Of a stretch of DNA of 64,000 bases, positions 1 through 9,208 are shown one piece after another. Below the pieces are notes generated by a model. The model was not told the origin of the DNA. It did not search any database and was given only the letters and a program-made list of their open reading frames with translations. The first letter of the stretch is position 1. Every line of letters starts with the position of its first letter. This stretch comes from Dryas octopetala (Eukaryota; Streptophyta; Magnoliopsida; Rosales; Rosaceae): assembly GCA_963921425.1 (NCBI GenBank), contig OY992840.1, forward strand, positions 16,904,621 through 16,968,620, read 5' to 3'. A program made the position numbers and the translations under genes.

Positions 1-640
1 CTGTGCATACTGTAGTTGGATATCTTTGATGGGGTTGCTAGCCGCGCCTATCAATCTGACTCATTTCTGGACTCAGGGACTTGTAAAATCAATAATTCAT
101 TAAACTAAATCTAACCCTTAAACATGTTGTCATTTACTTATTTCTCGTATTAAATCGTCTCATATTAGCTAGATTGATATATGTATACATATATAGGAGA
201 AATATTTCATGTAACCGATACACTAACACGTTGTGTAATTAATCCAACGTGTCATAATATGAGTGATTGTTCTTAATATTAATTATACTCTATTAATATA
301 AATATACCCTCTAATAATATATTTATATGTTCAATTGGTTATACCATGTAATGTAACGGTGTATTGAATATACCCAATAATTTTTCTACATACAGGAGAG
401 TGACTGAGTGAAACTTTATTTAATGTGGTTAAAAAAGAATTTAATAAGAAAAAGAGAAAGAAACTCTGAGGCTTGCTTTACAGCCCAAAAAACACAAGAT
501 TTTAAAGTCCAATGGGCTATGCTTGTCCTTACCAAGTACCAACATTTGAGCCCAATAAGCAACAACGTCGCTTATGCACAACATGTAATTATGTAATAAC
601 TAAAGGGAGATGCAGTAAAAGGCAAAGACATGGGGCCTAT
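1..640. other. intergenic; degenerate foldback MITE at about 196-400
   Basis: No gene is visible. The segment at about 196-400 has loosely inverted ends: GAGAAATATTTCATGTAACC on the left, and on the right a stretch ending in ATAATTTTTCTAC whose reverse complement resembles it. Both contain a TGTAACGG/TGTAACCG-like block. This suggests an old MITE. I cannot define its target-site duplication. Confidence 0.35.
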
Positions 641-875
641 AAAATGCAATAAAACAAACAGTAGGCGCACCATTGCAAATCTATCATTCTAAATTTGAGA
701 TGAACGGCCCTGATTTTAGACATGAAAGATCAAAGCTCCTAGCCTTTACCATATATAGTGACCATCAATTTATAAACCCTCTTCTTCTATCGCTGCCTCG
801 CAAGAGCCTCCAAACCACAAACGAGCCGCCGCCAGACCAAACCCTCTTCTCTCTTTCTCGCTCTCAAATCTCAAA
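641..875 (+). promoter_or_regulatory. eS28 promoter and 5' UTR
   Basis: A TATA box lies at 751-757 (ATATATA), about 120 bp before the start codon. The block TAGGCGCACCATTGCAAAT begins at 662 and is repeated almost unchanged at 4649. An AAACCCT element near 774-780 resembles the telo-box half-sites common in plant ribosomal-protein promoters. The likely leader is pyrimidine-rich (CCCTCTTCTTCTAT), as is usual for translation-machinery genes. The functional reading is inference. Confidence 0.6.
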
Positions 876-1073
876 ATGGAGTCCGCCATCAAGCATGCCA
901 TTGTGGTGAAAGTTATGGGTCGGACCGGATCCAGAGGGCAGGTGACCCAAGTCCGAGTCAAGTTCCTGGATGACCAGAACCGGTTCATCATGAGAAACGT
1001 CAAGGGACCGGTGAGGGAGGGTGATGTCCTTACCTTGCTCGAGTCTGAGAGGGAGGCTAGAAGGTTGCGCTGA
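876..1073 (+). CDS. RPS28: 40S ribosomal protein S28 (eS28)
   Basis: A complete 65-residue protein starting [20 protein letters not shown] and ending in an [13 protein letters not shown] tail. This is the full usual length of eS28, a small subunit protein near the mRNA exit region and the E site. The frame is uninterrupted and has no intron, as is common for plant S28 genes. The start follows a CTC/TCT-rich leader with a TATA box about 120 bp upstream, and TGA at 1071-1073 ends the frame. The downstream region (about 1300-2110) resembles DNA downstream of a second, CDS-less copy of this locus at 4.65-5.6 kb. Identification rests on near-invariant family sequence and I am very sure of it. Confidence 0.97.
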   Translation: MESAIKHAIVVKVMGRTGSRGQVTQVRVKFLDDQNRFIMRNVKGPVREGDVLTLLESEREARRLR

Positions 1074-1474
1074 TGGGTCTTGTTTCTTCACCAAGACAGA
1101 CCACTTCTTTAGTTTTTGGCTATTTAGGTTGGTCAATGGCAGTTGTGTTGCCAATTTATGTTCTTGTCTTTTCAATTAGTTTGTGTTTCTAAGTGTTATT
1201 AGCGTTACAGACTTGTTTTTTGTGATGGGATTTCTATGTGGAAGTTGGATCTTTATATTCATAATCTAAATCTCAATTTTACTTTCATTTCCTATTGGTT
1301 TGAGTTTATAATATTGCCATTGTACCTTGGCTTGTTTGTTTATATAGCTTTGAGAGTAACATTGATCATATAAATCTGATATGAGATTTTGAGGCATGAG
1401 CCTGCAGTGTTATTTGCTTAGCCAAAATTGTTGCTCTCATTATGTAGCTTAATAAACCTATGGGTTTGGGTTAG

Positions 1475-1867
1475 GCTAATATCATTGTTTAGCAGTTTTA
1501 TTGCCCTTTTTTTTATAGAAATTTCCAGCCACATAATTCTTGGATATTCATTTCAATGCATCCCAACAATTGGCTTTGTTGGTTGAATTGTATTAGCCAC
1601 ATGATATCTCATTTTATGTGTCATGGTGACCCAAGCCTAGTTAATCGTTATGAATTTAGTTTTGTGGTCAGCCTAATATCATTGTTTGGCAGTTTTATTG
1701 CCCTTTTTTTTATTGAAATTTCCAGCCACATAATTCTTGGATATTCATTCAATGCATCCCAACAATTGGGTTTGTTGGGTGAATTGTATTAGCCACATGT
1801 TATCTCATTTTATGTGTCATGGTGACCCGAGCCTAGTATGATCGTTATGAATTTAGTTTTGTGGTCA
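1475..1867. repeat. tandem duplication, two copies of about 197 bp
   Basis: Positions 1475-1670 and 1671-1867 are near-identical direct copies; for example ATCATTGTTT occurs at 1481 and at 1678. The few differences are single bases and short indels. The repeat lies in the 3' flank of eS28 and has a single-copy counterpart near 5110-5370 in the paralogous locus, so it arose after the larger duplication. Confidence 0.9.
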
Positions 1868-2227
1868 GATGGACTTCTTTGATAACTAGAATGAGGAATG
1901 AGGAATATTGGTTATTGGAAGGAATGCCACTGATTCTCAAATGGACATTTTTGCAATGCACTTGATTTCTTATCATGCATATGATGGTGTGCTTATTTTG
2001 TTGTGTTCAGTCTTGGTTGGGTTTGAAGTGTACTCCATAGGATAAAATTTTTGTTGATTATTGGTTTCATGTATGCTCTATGTATTCCAAGATGTTTTGC
2101 AGTAATATAAGATCTGAATTATACTTGTTAATGATTCCAACCCACCTTCTACTGCAATGGTGCCACTGTGTCAAGCTACCAATCAATTCTATAGGATGGG
2201 TTCTTGTACGCCTATTAATGTCCCATT

Positions 2228-2397
2228 TGATAGTGGTTTCAGTTCATTTTTTAGGTGCCTTGGATGGACCGACCTCCCATTTGTGAAACAATGTGGAGAG
2301 CTAGGGACATTTTGATAGTGGTTTCAGTTCATTTTTTAGGTGCCTTGGATGGACCGACCTCCATTTTGTGAAACAATGTGGAGAGCTAGGGACATTT
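2228..2397. repeat. tandem duplication, two copies of 85 bp
   Basis: The segment 2228-2312, beginning TGATAGTGGTTTCAG, is followed immediately by a second copy at 2313-2397, with a one-base shift in a CCCAT/CCAT run. It is non-coding. Confidence 0.9.
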
Positions 2398-2635
2398 GTT
2401 GTGTGCTAGCTTGTGTTGTTTGACTGTGATCCGTCATGCATGTTTTCAAAGGATTAACTTTCATGTAAAGGGCTGTACGGATTATGGTCAGTAGCAATGT
2501 GATTATCATAGAAAAAAATAGAGCAATGATTTCAAACAAGAGCCAAATATATGAACCAAAACACCGATGGGTTATTTGTGTTTTTTTTGGCCGTTTGGTT
2601 ATCTGTATTTTTAGTCAATGATACTCAAGCAACAA

Positions 2636-3295
2636 TCACAATTTCAATTTAGTTAAGGTGCAGACATAATATAAACAAAATTCAGTCAAAGTTCAAACAC
2701 AATTTAGTTGAGGAACAATTACAATACAGTCAAGGTTCAATATATTATAGGTACATACACAATATAGTCGAGGTACGAACGCACGTTAGTCATGGTACCA
2801 ACATAATATAGTCAAGGTACATAAGCATTTTAACCAAAGTTTCATAATATAATAAAGGCACAAACACAATTTAGTCGAAGGTACAAATACAATTTAGTCA
2901 AGCTATGAATACAATGTAGTTAAGGTATAAATACAACAAATTTGATCACGTGCGCACCAATGAACATGCACACCTGTCACTAAGCACTCGACAATATTTT
3001 TCTAACGAGCGGTGCTTCCTTCGTTTGAGGGTAAACCTTCATCTTTACACCACATCCCCTCCTAGGGTATAGAATTGGCTTAGTAGAGGTGGTACGCCCA
3101 AAATTTCAAAACTAAACTATAACATAAATGCTGACAAACCAGCGTTGAGCGTTTAGTAGTGCAAAATTTTACACTACTGACATTCGCACTTGAATGAGCA
3201 TGTAAATACAATATTAAAGTACAAACACAATTTAATCAAGATACAAACACAATAGTGTCAACATATGAATTCAATTTAGTTAAGGTATAAAACAA
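2636..3295. repeat. degenerate minisatellite, unit about 22-28 bp
   Basis: A loosely repeated motif resembling CAAACACAATTTAGTCAAGG recurs roughly a dozen times at 2640-2940 and again at 3205-3290. The two blocks are separated by about 260 bp of different sequence, which includes a small hairpin (AGTAGTG...CACTACT near 3152-3178). It may be the decayed interior of a transposon. No ends can be defined. Confidence 0.6.
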
Positions 3296-3393
3296 TAAAA
3301 ATGTTACGAGTCTAGAGTAGTGGCATGATCAAAGGGACGAGTCGTGATTCACTTAAGCTGATCTTACGGGTAAAGAACACAGATTGTAAATAA

Positions 3394-4561
3394 GGGGGGT
3401 GTACTCAATCAAGACTTTTAAAGATTTTTGTTAAATTAAAAAGTCAGGAGGTACTCAATCAAGACTTTTATATACTTTTAAAAAGTCTATAAAAGTCAGG
3501 GGGTACTCAATCAAGACTTTTTAAAAGTCTATGAAAGTCATACGGTACTCAAAATGTCAATGACTTTCACAGATTTCTCAAATTCATAGACTTTGAAAGA
3601 CTTTTGGCATTAAAGTATACATACCAAATCTTCTTATTTCTCTTCCATTCCCCCCCAAGACTTTGAAAGACTTTTGAGAAAAGGCTTCCTCTTTTCTCTC
3701 TCCGCCTCCTTTAGCATTGCATGCGCACGTATATGTCCATTCTAACATTGATACACCTATTCCTTATATTGTCCCATCACTATGCCATTACATATAAATA
3801 AACCTGTCATATACGGTTCTAACTCCAGACTTCAGTGCTCCAGAAGTTAGTTTTATGGATTTACAACATGTCAATTATAATATACTGTTCCACCCTTTTA
3901 TTTTTTGTATGTTTACGTTGAGAGTTTCAAGGATGACTTGAGTTAGATTTATCTGTTAGATATAATAATAAAGAGATTAGTTCAACATTATTTAAAATTT
4001 TGACTTATATGTTAAGTGGTAATACAACATTATTTCTTTCAAATTTTAAAACTTATATGCATTTCTCATTATGTATTATTTTATTTTTTAATTTAATTGT
4101 CTTCACACTTGGAAGCTCGTTTTCGTCAACGTTACCTGGATTTAACATTATTCATGTAACATTGAATAGTAAGTTTCGACAAATATTGAAGACCAGTTTT
4201 AGATTATTCAATATATTAGTATGTTTCTTAACAATCTTGATTTCTTGGAGATTATTATTTCATCAGCTTGTCATTTTTTGTTTGATTTCACTACTTTTTC
4301 ATTGCCCTTCTATTTGATTTCATTGCGTTTTCATTGCCCTTTGTGATATACGGATGCTATTATCTTACAGTATTTAACAATGATATTTGTATTAAAAAGT
4401 CATTGAAAGTATATCAATGTCTATGAAAGTTTTTTAATAAAACTTCATGAAAGTCTATAAAAGTCTATAAAACTCTTTGAAAGTCTATCATAATTCTGAA
4501 AGTCTATGAAAGTATGTCACTTAAAAAAAATCTTTAAAAATATGGATTGAGTACACCCTCC
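3394..4561. mobile_element. non-autonomous PIF/Harbinger-like element, 1168 bp
   Basis: The left end reads GGGGGGTGTACTCAATC and the right end, read in reverse complement, GGAGGGTGTACTCAATC. The inverted similarity continues into TTTTTAAAGATTTTT. The element is flanked by the trinucleotide TAA at 3391-3393 and 4562-4564, the TSD expected of PIF/Harbinger elements. Subterminal regions are packed with AAAGTCTATGAAAGTC-like repeats on both sides (3420-3610 and 4390-4520). The interior is AT-rich, and its only long open frame (about 4000-4317) is low-complexity and shows no transposase motif. Confidence 0.85.
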
Positions 4562-4648
4562 TAAGTAACAAAGGTAAAGAACACAGATCTTACGGGTGAT
4601 GCAACAAAAATAAAAGACAAGCGGGCATTAATGAAATAACATAAGTTA

Positions 4649-4860
4649 TAGGCGCACCGTTGCAAATCCATTAATTTAAGTTTCAAATCGACGGTTCTGA
4701 TTTCTTTCATAGATCGAAAGATCAAATCCTCCTCTTTGCCCTAATTGCTATACCTCTCACTATATATAATCACTATCACCCTAAACCCTAACTCAGAACC
4801 CTCTCGTCTTCTACCCCCTTCTTCTCTTTCTCACCAGGGGCCTAATTTTTAGATTCATAA
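4649..4860 (+). promoter_or_regulatory. duplicated eS28-type promoter driving the snoRNA locus
   Basis: TAGGCGCACCGTTGCAAATCC at 4649 matches the eS28 promoter block at 662. The homology goes on through a GAAAGATCAAA motif and a TATATA box near 4762-4768 to CCCTAAACCCTAA, a telo-box, near 4780-4793. No eS28 coding sequence follows. The presence of snoRNAs downstream makes this the probable promoter of the snoRNA transcript. Confidence 0.65.
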
Positions 4861-4974
4861 CCAAAACCCTAGATCCAATTGCCTTTTCAATTTGTTGGGT
4901 CTTTAAGATTCTATTTTACCTTATTTCATTTATATAGATTTCCTCTTTTCTCCTTTTTGATGCAATTGTCGCCT

Positions 4975-5040
4975 ATGCCTATGATGGCGTTAAATATACT
5001 TTGAGAGTAAATTCTATGAAACAAATTTACTCTGAGGCAT
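4975..5040 (+). ncRNA. possible box C/D snoRNA, target unknown
   Basis: A 5-bp terminal stem ATGCC (4975-4979) / GGCAT (5036-5040) encloses a C-like box ATGATGG (4981-4987) and a D box CTGA (5032-5035). The guide before box D would be ACAAATTTACT, for which I recall no rRNA complement. It is suggestive because of its place in a snoRNA locus, but weak alone. Confidence 0.3.
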
Positions 5041-5401
5041 CAGGCTTTACGATACTCGCAGATTAGTTTTTTTTTTTTTTTCTTTTTCTTTTTCAATTTT
5101 CGAAGTGTAGCTTAATAATCCTTTGTGGTTGGGATTAGCCAAACGTCATCGATTAGCAAATTTATTGGGTGATTCTCATTGAAATTGCTTGTCAATTAAT
5201 TGATATGCTAGAAAGTTGTTAACTTTTTACAATGAAGGTTGTTGGTTAAGCATTTCAAGGCTCCCACTAATTAGGTTTTGGTGTTAATTTGTCTTGGTTG
5301 TATATACATGTGTTAGTTAGTGTTACCCAGATGTTTTCTCATTATAAGTGGTCATTTGGAAGTCTTTGATAATTAGAATTTGGATTGTGGGTTTTTGGGA
5401 T

Positions 5402-5484
5402 TGCAAGTGATGATAAAACAGACAGGGACATCTGCACTCCATTGGAGATTGATGACTTAGTCTAATGGGAATCTCTCTGATGCA
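5402..5484 (+). ncRNA. box C/D snoRNA, double guide for 25S rRNA, copy 1
   Basis: Box C GTGATGA (5407-5413), box C' TTGATGA (5449-5455) and box D CTGA (5477-5480) are present, with a short TGCA/TGCA closing stem. Two guides pair with one neighbourhood of 25S rRNA as I recall it (GAGATTCCCACTGTCCCTGT and the following CT). AGACAGGGACA at 5420-5430 complements TGTCCCTGTCT, and TGGGAATCTC at 5466-5475 complements GAGATTCCCA. By the D+5 rule the D guide would methylate the A of GAGAUUCCC, and the D' guide the first C of UGUCCC. An imperfect D' box (CTGC) follows the first guide. The RNA family name is not assigned. Confidence 0.85.
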
Positions 5485-5627
5485 TTGAAATATATATTCT
5501 CATAGTTTTCAGTCTCTGTTCGAGTTGTACCGATAGAATTGTTGTTGGTAATTTGCTTCTTTGCATGCTTCATTGATATGATTTTGCCTTGTTTTTGAAT
5601 CAAAAAACATGAAAACATGAATGAAAA

Positions 5628-5719
5628 TGTGCAAGTGACGATAAAATAGACAGGGACATCAGCACTCCATTAATTGGGGAAATGATGATTAGTCTAAATG
5701 GGAATCTCTCTGATGCACA
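5628..5719 (+). ncRNA. box C/D snoRNA, double guide for 25S rRNA, copy 2
   Basis: This is a second copy of the RNA at 5402-5484, with both guides unchanged: AGACAGGGACA at 5648-5658 and TGGGAATCTC at 5699-5708. The terminal stem is better, TGTGCA (5628-5633) with TGCACA (5714-5719). Box C is GTGACGA (5635-5641), a one-base departure from the RUGAUGA consensus. A C' box ATGATGA precedes the second guide, and box D CTGA is at 5710-5713. Conservation of guides and stem while the spacer drifts suggests that both copies are under selection. Confidence 0.85.
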
Positions 5720-5769
5720 ACATTATTTGAATTGAATTGAATTCTATGAATAGTTTTATAATTATTGAA

Positions 5770-5855
5770 TTTGCCAATGATGCAGTAAAATGCACGTATT
5801 ACCAGATATAGATATGATGATATATGCTCTATATTGTCACTACCTCTGAGGCAAA
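5770..5855 (+). ncRNA. box C/D snoRNA, double guide for 18S rRNA (U16-like)
   Basis: The terminal stem TTTGCC (5770-5775) / GGCAAA (5850-5855) encloses C-like box ATGATGC (5777-5783), a C' box ATGATGA near 5814-5820 and box D CTGA (5846-5849). The D guide TATTGTCACTACCT (5832-5845) is fully complementary to AGGTAGTGACAATA of plant 18S rRNA. The D' guide TGCACGTATTA near 5791-5801 is complementary to TAATACGTGCA of 18S rRNA. Predicted 2'-O-methylation sites are the A of AGGUAG and the U of CUAAUACG. This target pair fits what I remember of plant U16. The name is less certain than the class. Confidence 0.85.
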
Positions 5856-5924
5856 GCCTATTTTGAGATTACTGCCAACTAAATTTGGATTTTGGTTGAA
5901 TCTTTCAGTTTAGTGTTCTGATTC

Positions 5925-6065
5925 AAGTCATCATCTTTATAGTCTATGAGTTTGGTTGTTACGTAAAAAGCCTGATGATTGTAACAAAAGAACGGAGATT
6001 TGAAATGCGCTTTTGTGGAAGCTTGACAGAGTTTTGGGCTCCAAAAGCGTCTCATGAAATAAACG
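5925..6065 (+). ncRNA. possible H/ACA snoRNA (weak)
   Basis: Two hairpins sit side by side. TTGTTAC pairs with GTAACAA (about 5955-5990), possibly inside an outer ATCATC/GATGAT pairing, and CGCTTTTG pairs with CAAAAGCG (about 6010-6045). An AAAGAA stretch between them could serve as an H box. No clean ACA follows the second hairpin; an ATA is present instead. Its position at the end of a snoRNA locus is the main support. Confidence 0.25.
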
Positions 6066-6149
6066 TTCACGCTGGATAGTATATGAAGGCTACAGTATTT
6101 GACTATTTAAATTGTTGTGTTCCTTTGCAGACATTATTTTTCTTTTTCA

Positions 6150-9100
6150 TTGTTTATTGTATTTTAATGTGTTAATGTAGAGGTTGCTCTAGCTTGGATT
6201 TGATGGGGTTATTACTAATTTTCATTGCCGATTTGGATAATTAGTAAATGGTGTAATATACACTCTGGTTTTACTTTGGGATTCAGACAAAACATTTTGT
6301 TTTTGGTGAACAGGAATGAGATATTGATCAACAATATAGTCTGATTTATGAGAAATATTAAATTTCCCCTTAATCTTGGGTAAACTTAATACTCTAAACC
6401 TAAGTTAAACAATTATGTTTTCCTAATTGTGGGCCTCTGGCCCAATCTTGGAACCTGCAGAGATACTGACCATGCGTATGCTTGAGTCGTTGACCTGTTT
6501 CTTGGGCCTCATTTGTACAAGTCCATTAACCGGATCATTGATTTTTCACCCGCCACCCTGTCACTGGAAGTAGTCTTCATGAGCAATTATATATTCTTAT
6601 AGTGATTTAAAGTACCAAATAATTCTAAAATGAGTCATTTTATTAATTGAAAGCCGTATTTTATATTTTTATGGTTTCACTTGCTGTGTAAATAAACTCT
6701 TTTGAATTTTGATCAATTCTGAGACTTTCTTCTCAAAGAATTTGGATACCGAACAATGGTTATCAAACTATCCGAAGTGTTAGGCACTTAGGCCTAGTCC
6801 AATAATTTTGTCCCAAGCTGGAATTGGAAGAATAAAATGATAATTCCATTGACATGTAAGTGGAAGCTGAACATCGAAAAAGCGCTGATTCTTAAAGGGA
6901 GACATGCTCTATGGGATACCGTTTTACAAAGTGGTGGGTCATTATAAGATACAACTACTTGTAGGATACACAAAGATGTACAAATGGAAGGGCAATTGAG
7001 TTGTTCTAGAGAACCTGAAAGTGTGAGACCAGAATTTAGGAAGACTGTAGATCCATAGCTTTGTTGCCTAAGATTAGATTGGATATATGAAAGTAGAATG
7101 AATATGATTTTAGTTTCAGATTCTTAGAAGGGTTGTTCAAAAGAAAAATGATTGTATATGATCATAATACCACGTGACATAATGACGTGATATTATCATT
7201 CTACTTAGATTATAACACGTGTTAGTGGATTGGTAACACTACATTATTATGTCATATAGTGTTACGGTCACACACAATAATTTCTCAGTTGAAAATTCCA
7301 ATTATTTGTAAAATGATAGGATTAGAGGTAAGATTTGAATTCAAACAGTACCAATTGATGAAGTTCATCATCTCAATTGCAAGGGTGTCAAAGTCATTTA
7401 ACCATTTGAGAAGTGTGAGTCAGACCTTATCCATTAATTTTTCCCACGCTGGAAATTAAATAAAGCAATAAGTAAAATGATGACACATTATCCATTGACA
7501 TAGAAGTGGAAGCTCAACACTGCAAAGTGTGTTGGATAGCCTGCCTGGATTCTGTACAAAATTTCCGAATATATAAACCAGGACAACGAGTGCCTTAGCC
7601 CACTTGCCCATCCTTACTAGTTATATGATTATATCCTCCCTGGGACCCACGCTGAGTTGGAATGTGAGTAATCCACGTCATTGCCCAATAAAAAGTCATT
7701 TCGACCCATTTCTCTTTTGTCTTCAATCATATATTCATATTCATTTGTGTAGGCCACCATGCTGTACTATTAACTATTGTTGGATTTGTTGCTTGAAAAC
7801 CTAACATCCCACTATTTATGGTCATAGCCTCTCCCATCCAAAAAACAATACTAGTTTCTTTCTTTTTAGTGCCAAAAAGGTGGTTGAGCCGACTATGAAT
7901 GCAAAGGTAATCCAATTCAATGTATGATTTTGATGTTTGTGTTTCACAAAATTTTGATTCTTTATGTGGTTATTGTGTAGTTGGTTTTGTTTAATGTTAT
8001 TTAACTCCTGGTGGGGTTTACTTGGCGCAGTAAAGTTTGAATAGAAACTTAAGTTTAGGTCCATGTAAATTGCTTTGTGTATTTCCTATATTGAAATATA
8101 AAAGAAGGGTTGGACTAGGACCACATCGGCTTCACATGTTTAAAACTCCAACTCAAGCATATATAAGTTACAAGCATATCCCATGCCCAAACTTGTTTTA
8201 AACATTTCCTTCTAGAAAATAAAATACCCTGTAATAATCATATTCAAATCACAAAGATTGTTTATTTGCCATTGTTAAATTTGTTTTAGTTTTGTTGCTC
8301 AATTATTCAAACCAAGCATTGATAACCTTATTAGTTATCATCTTAACAGCTAAGATTAACTTTATAATAAACACATGAATATGGTTAAAAATGGTTTCGA
8401 TGTGGCTTAACTCAATTGGACCGTCTTAGCATGACATGACCTATCGTCATTTGACACCTAAACTTTCTTTGTCACCAAATAAACAAATGGGAAAAAGAAA
8501 ATACTCAATAGTATTTATTTCATTTTATTGTTATATTGAAAAGTTGAGGAAAACTGGAAAAGGACCTTGAAAACTAATATAAATTGTGGAAAAGACTTTG
8601 TTGGTCGCTTGGTCCCAACTCCCAACGGCCCAACTACTGCATAGATTCCCAAACGACAGCAAATCTCAACTCTCTAGAAAAAGCCAAATCATTACTCAAC
8701 TCCAGCATCAAATTCTCAAATTCAAAATACAAAACCAATAAAAACTTCTTCTTTTTTCAATAATAAACCAATGAAGTTTAGCTGGTGTACTGTGTACACA
8801 CCATAATTTCGTGTAGAACTGTAGAAGCATTACTAGTATTGTCAATATTCAAGGGTGGCCACAAGCCCATGGAAAAAACCACACCAAATGGCTGCTATTT
8901 AGATGCTGCTCCATATGAATTTTCTATTTTGAATGAGTCATAATCTACAGAGCTGAATATTGCTGACAAAAAGTTTGGGACTTGGAAAGACATCATTGCC
9001 ATAATCATATTCTACCACAAACAAATTGGAACACATAACAAGCCCCATATGTATCAAAGCTTTTAATCCGATAACAATATCCAATCCAATTACAGATTAA

Positions 9101-9208
9101 CCAAACTGGCAGGGCTCAATGTAAAAAACCAGAAGCCCTGCTTATGGAGAACCCAACAATAACGATATATGTACAACAACAAATGGCCTATTAGCCTGAC
9201 ACAAAACT
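6150..9208. other. intergenic, no gene seen; possible MITE at about 7140-7290
   Basis: I see no coding sequence. A short element at about 7140-7290 has roughly inverted ends (GAAAAATGATTGTATATGATC and a right end GTGTGACCGTAAC-type block read in reverse) and contains CACGTG-like motifs. At 8119-8128 GACCACATCG, close to the plant snRNA upstream element, lies 31 bp before a TATATAA at 8160. No known snRNA follows it. Confidence 0.5.

Larger units (their letters stand above)
4800..6150 (+). ncRNA. putative polycistronic snoRNA host transcript (CDS-less eS28 paralogue)
   Basis: This stretch follows an eS28-like promoter and aligns in patches with the 3' flank of the real eS28 gene. Examples are TTTGAGAGTAA, GTAGCTTAATAA, TTTGATAA-TAGAAT and the TCAGTCT...GTTG segment. 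It has no open frame of note. It carries two copies of one box C/D snoRNA, a third box C/D snoRNA, a weaker C/D candidate and a possible H/ACA candidate. Plant snoRNAs are commonly processed from such polycistronic precursors. The transcript ends shown are estimates. Confidence 0.55.

Noticed and set aside
4000..4317. Open frame of 105 residues inside the Harbinger-like element
   Set aside because: Low-complexity, AT-driven hydrophobic sequence with no transposase motif.
5879..6070. Minus-strand open frame across the end of the snoRNA locus
   Set aside because: No homology, and it overlaps the structured non-coding region.
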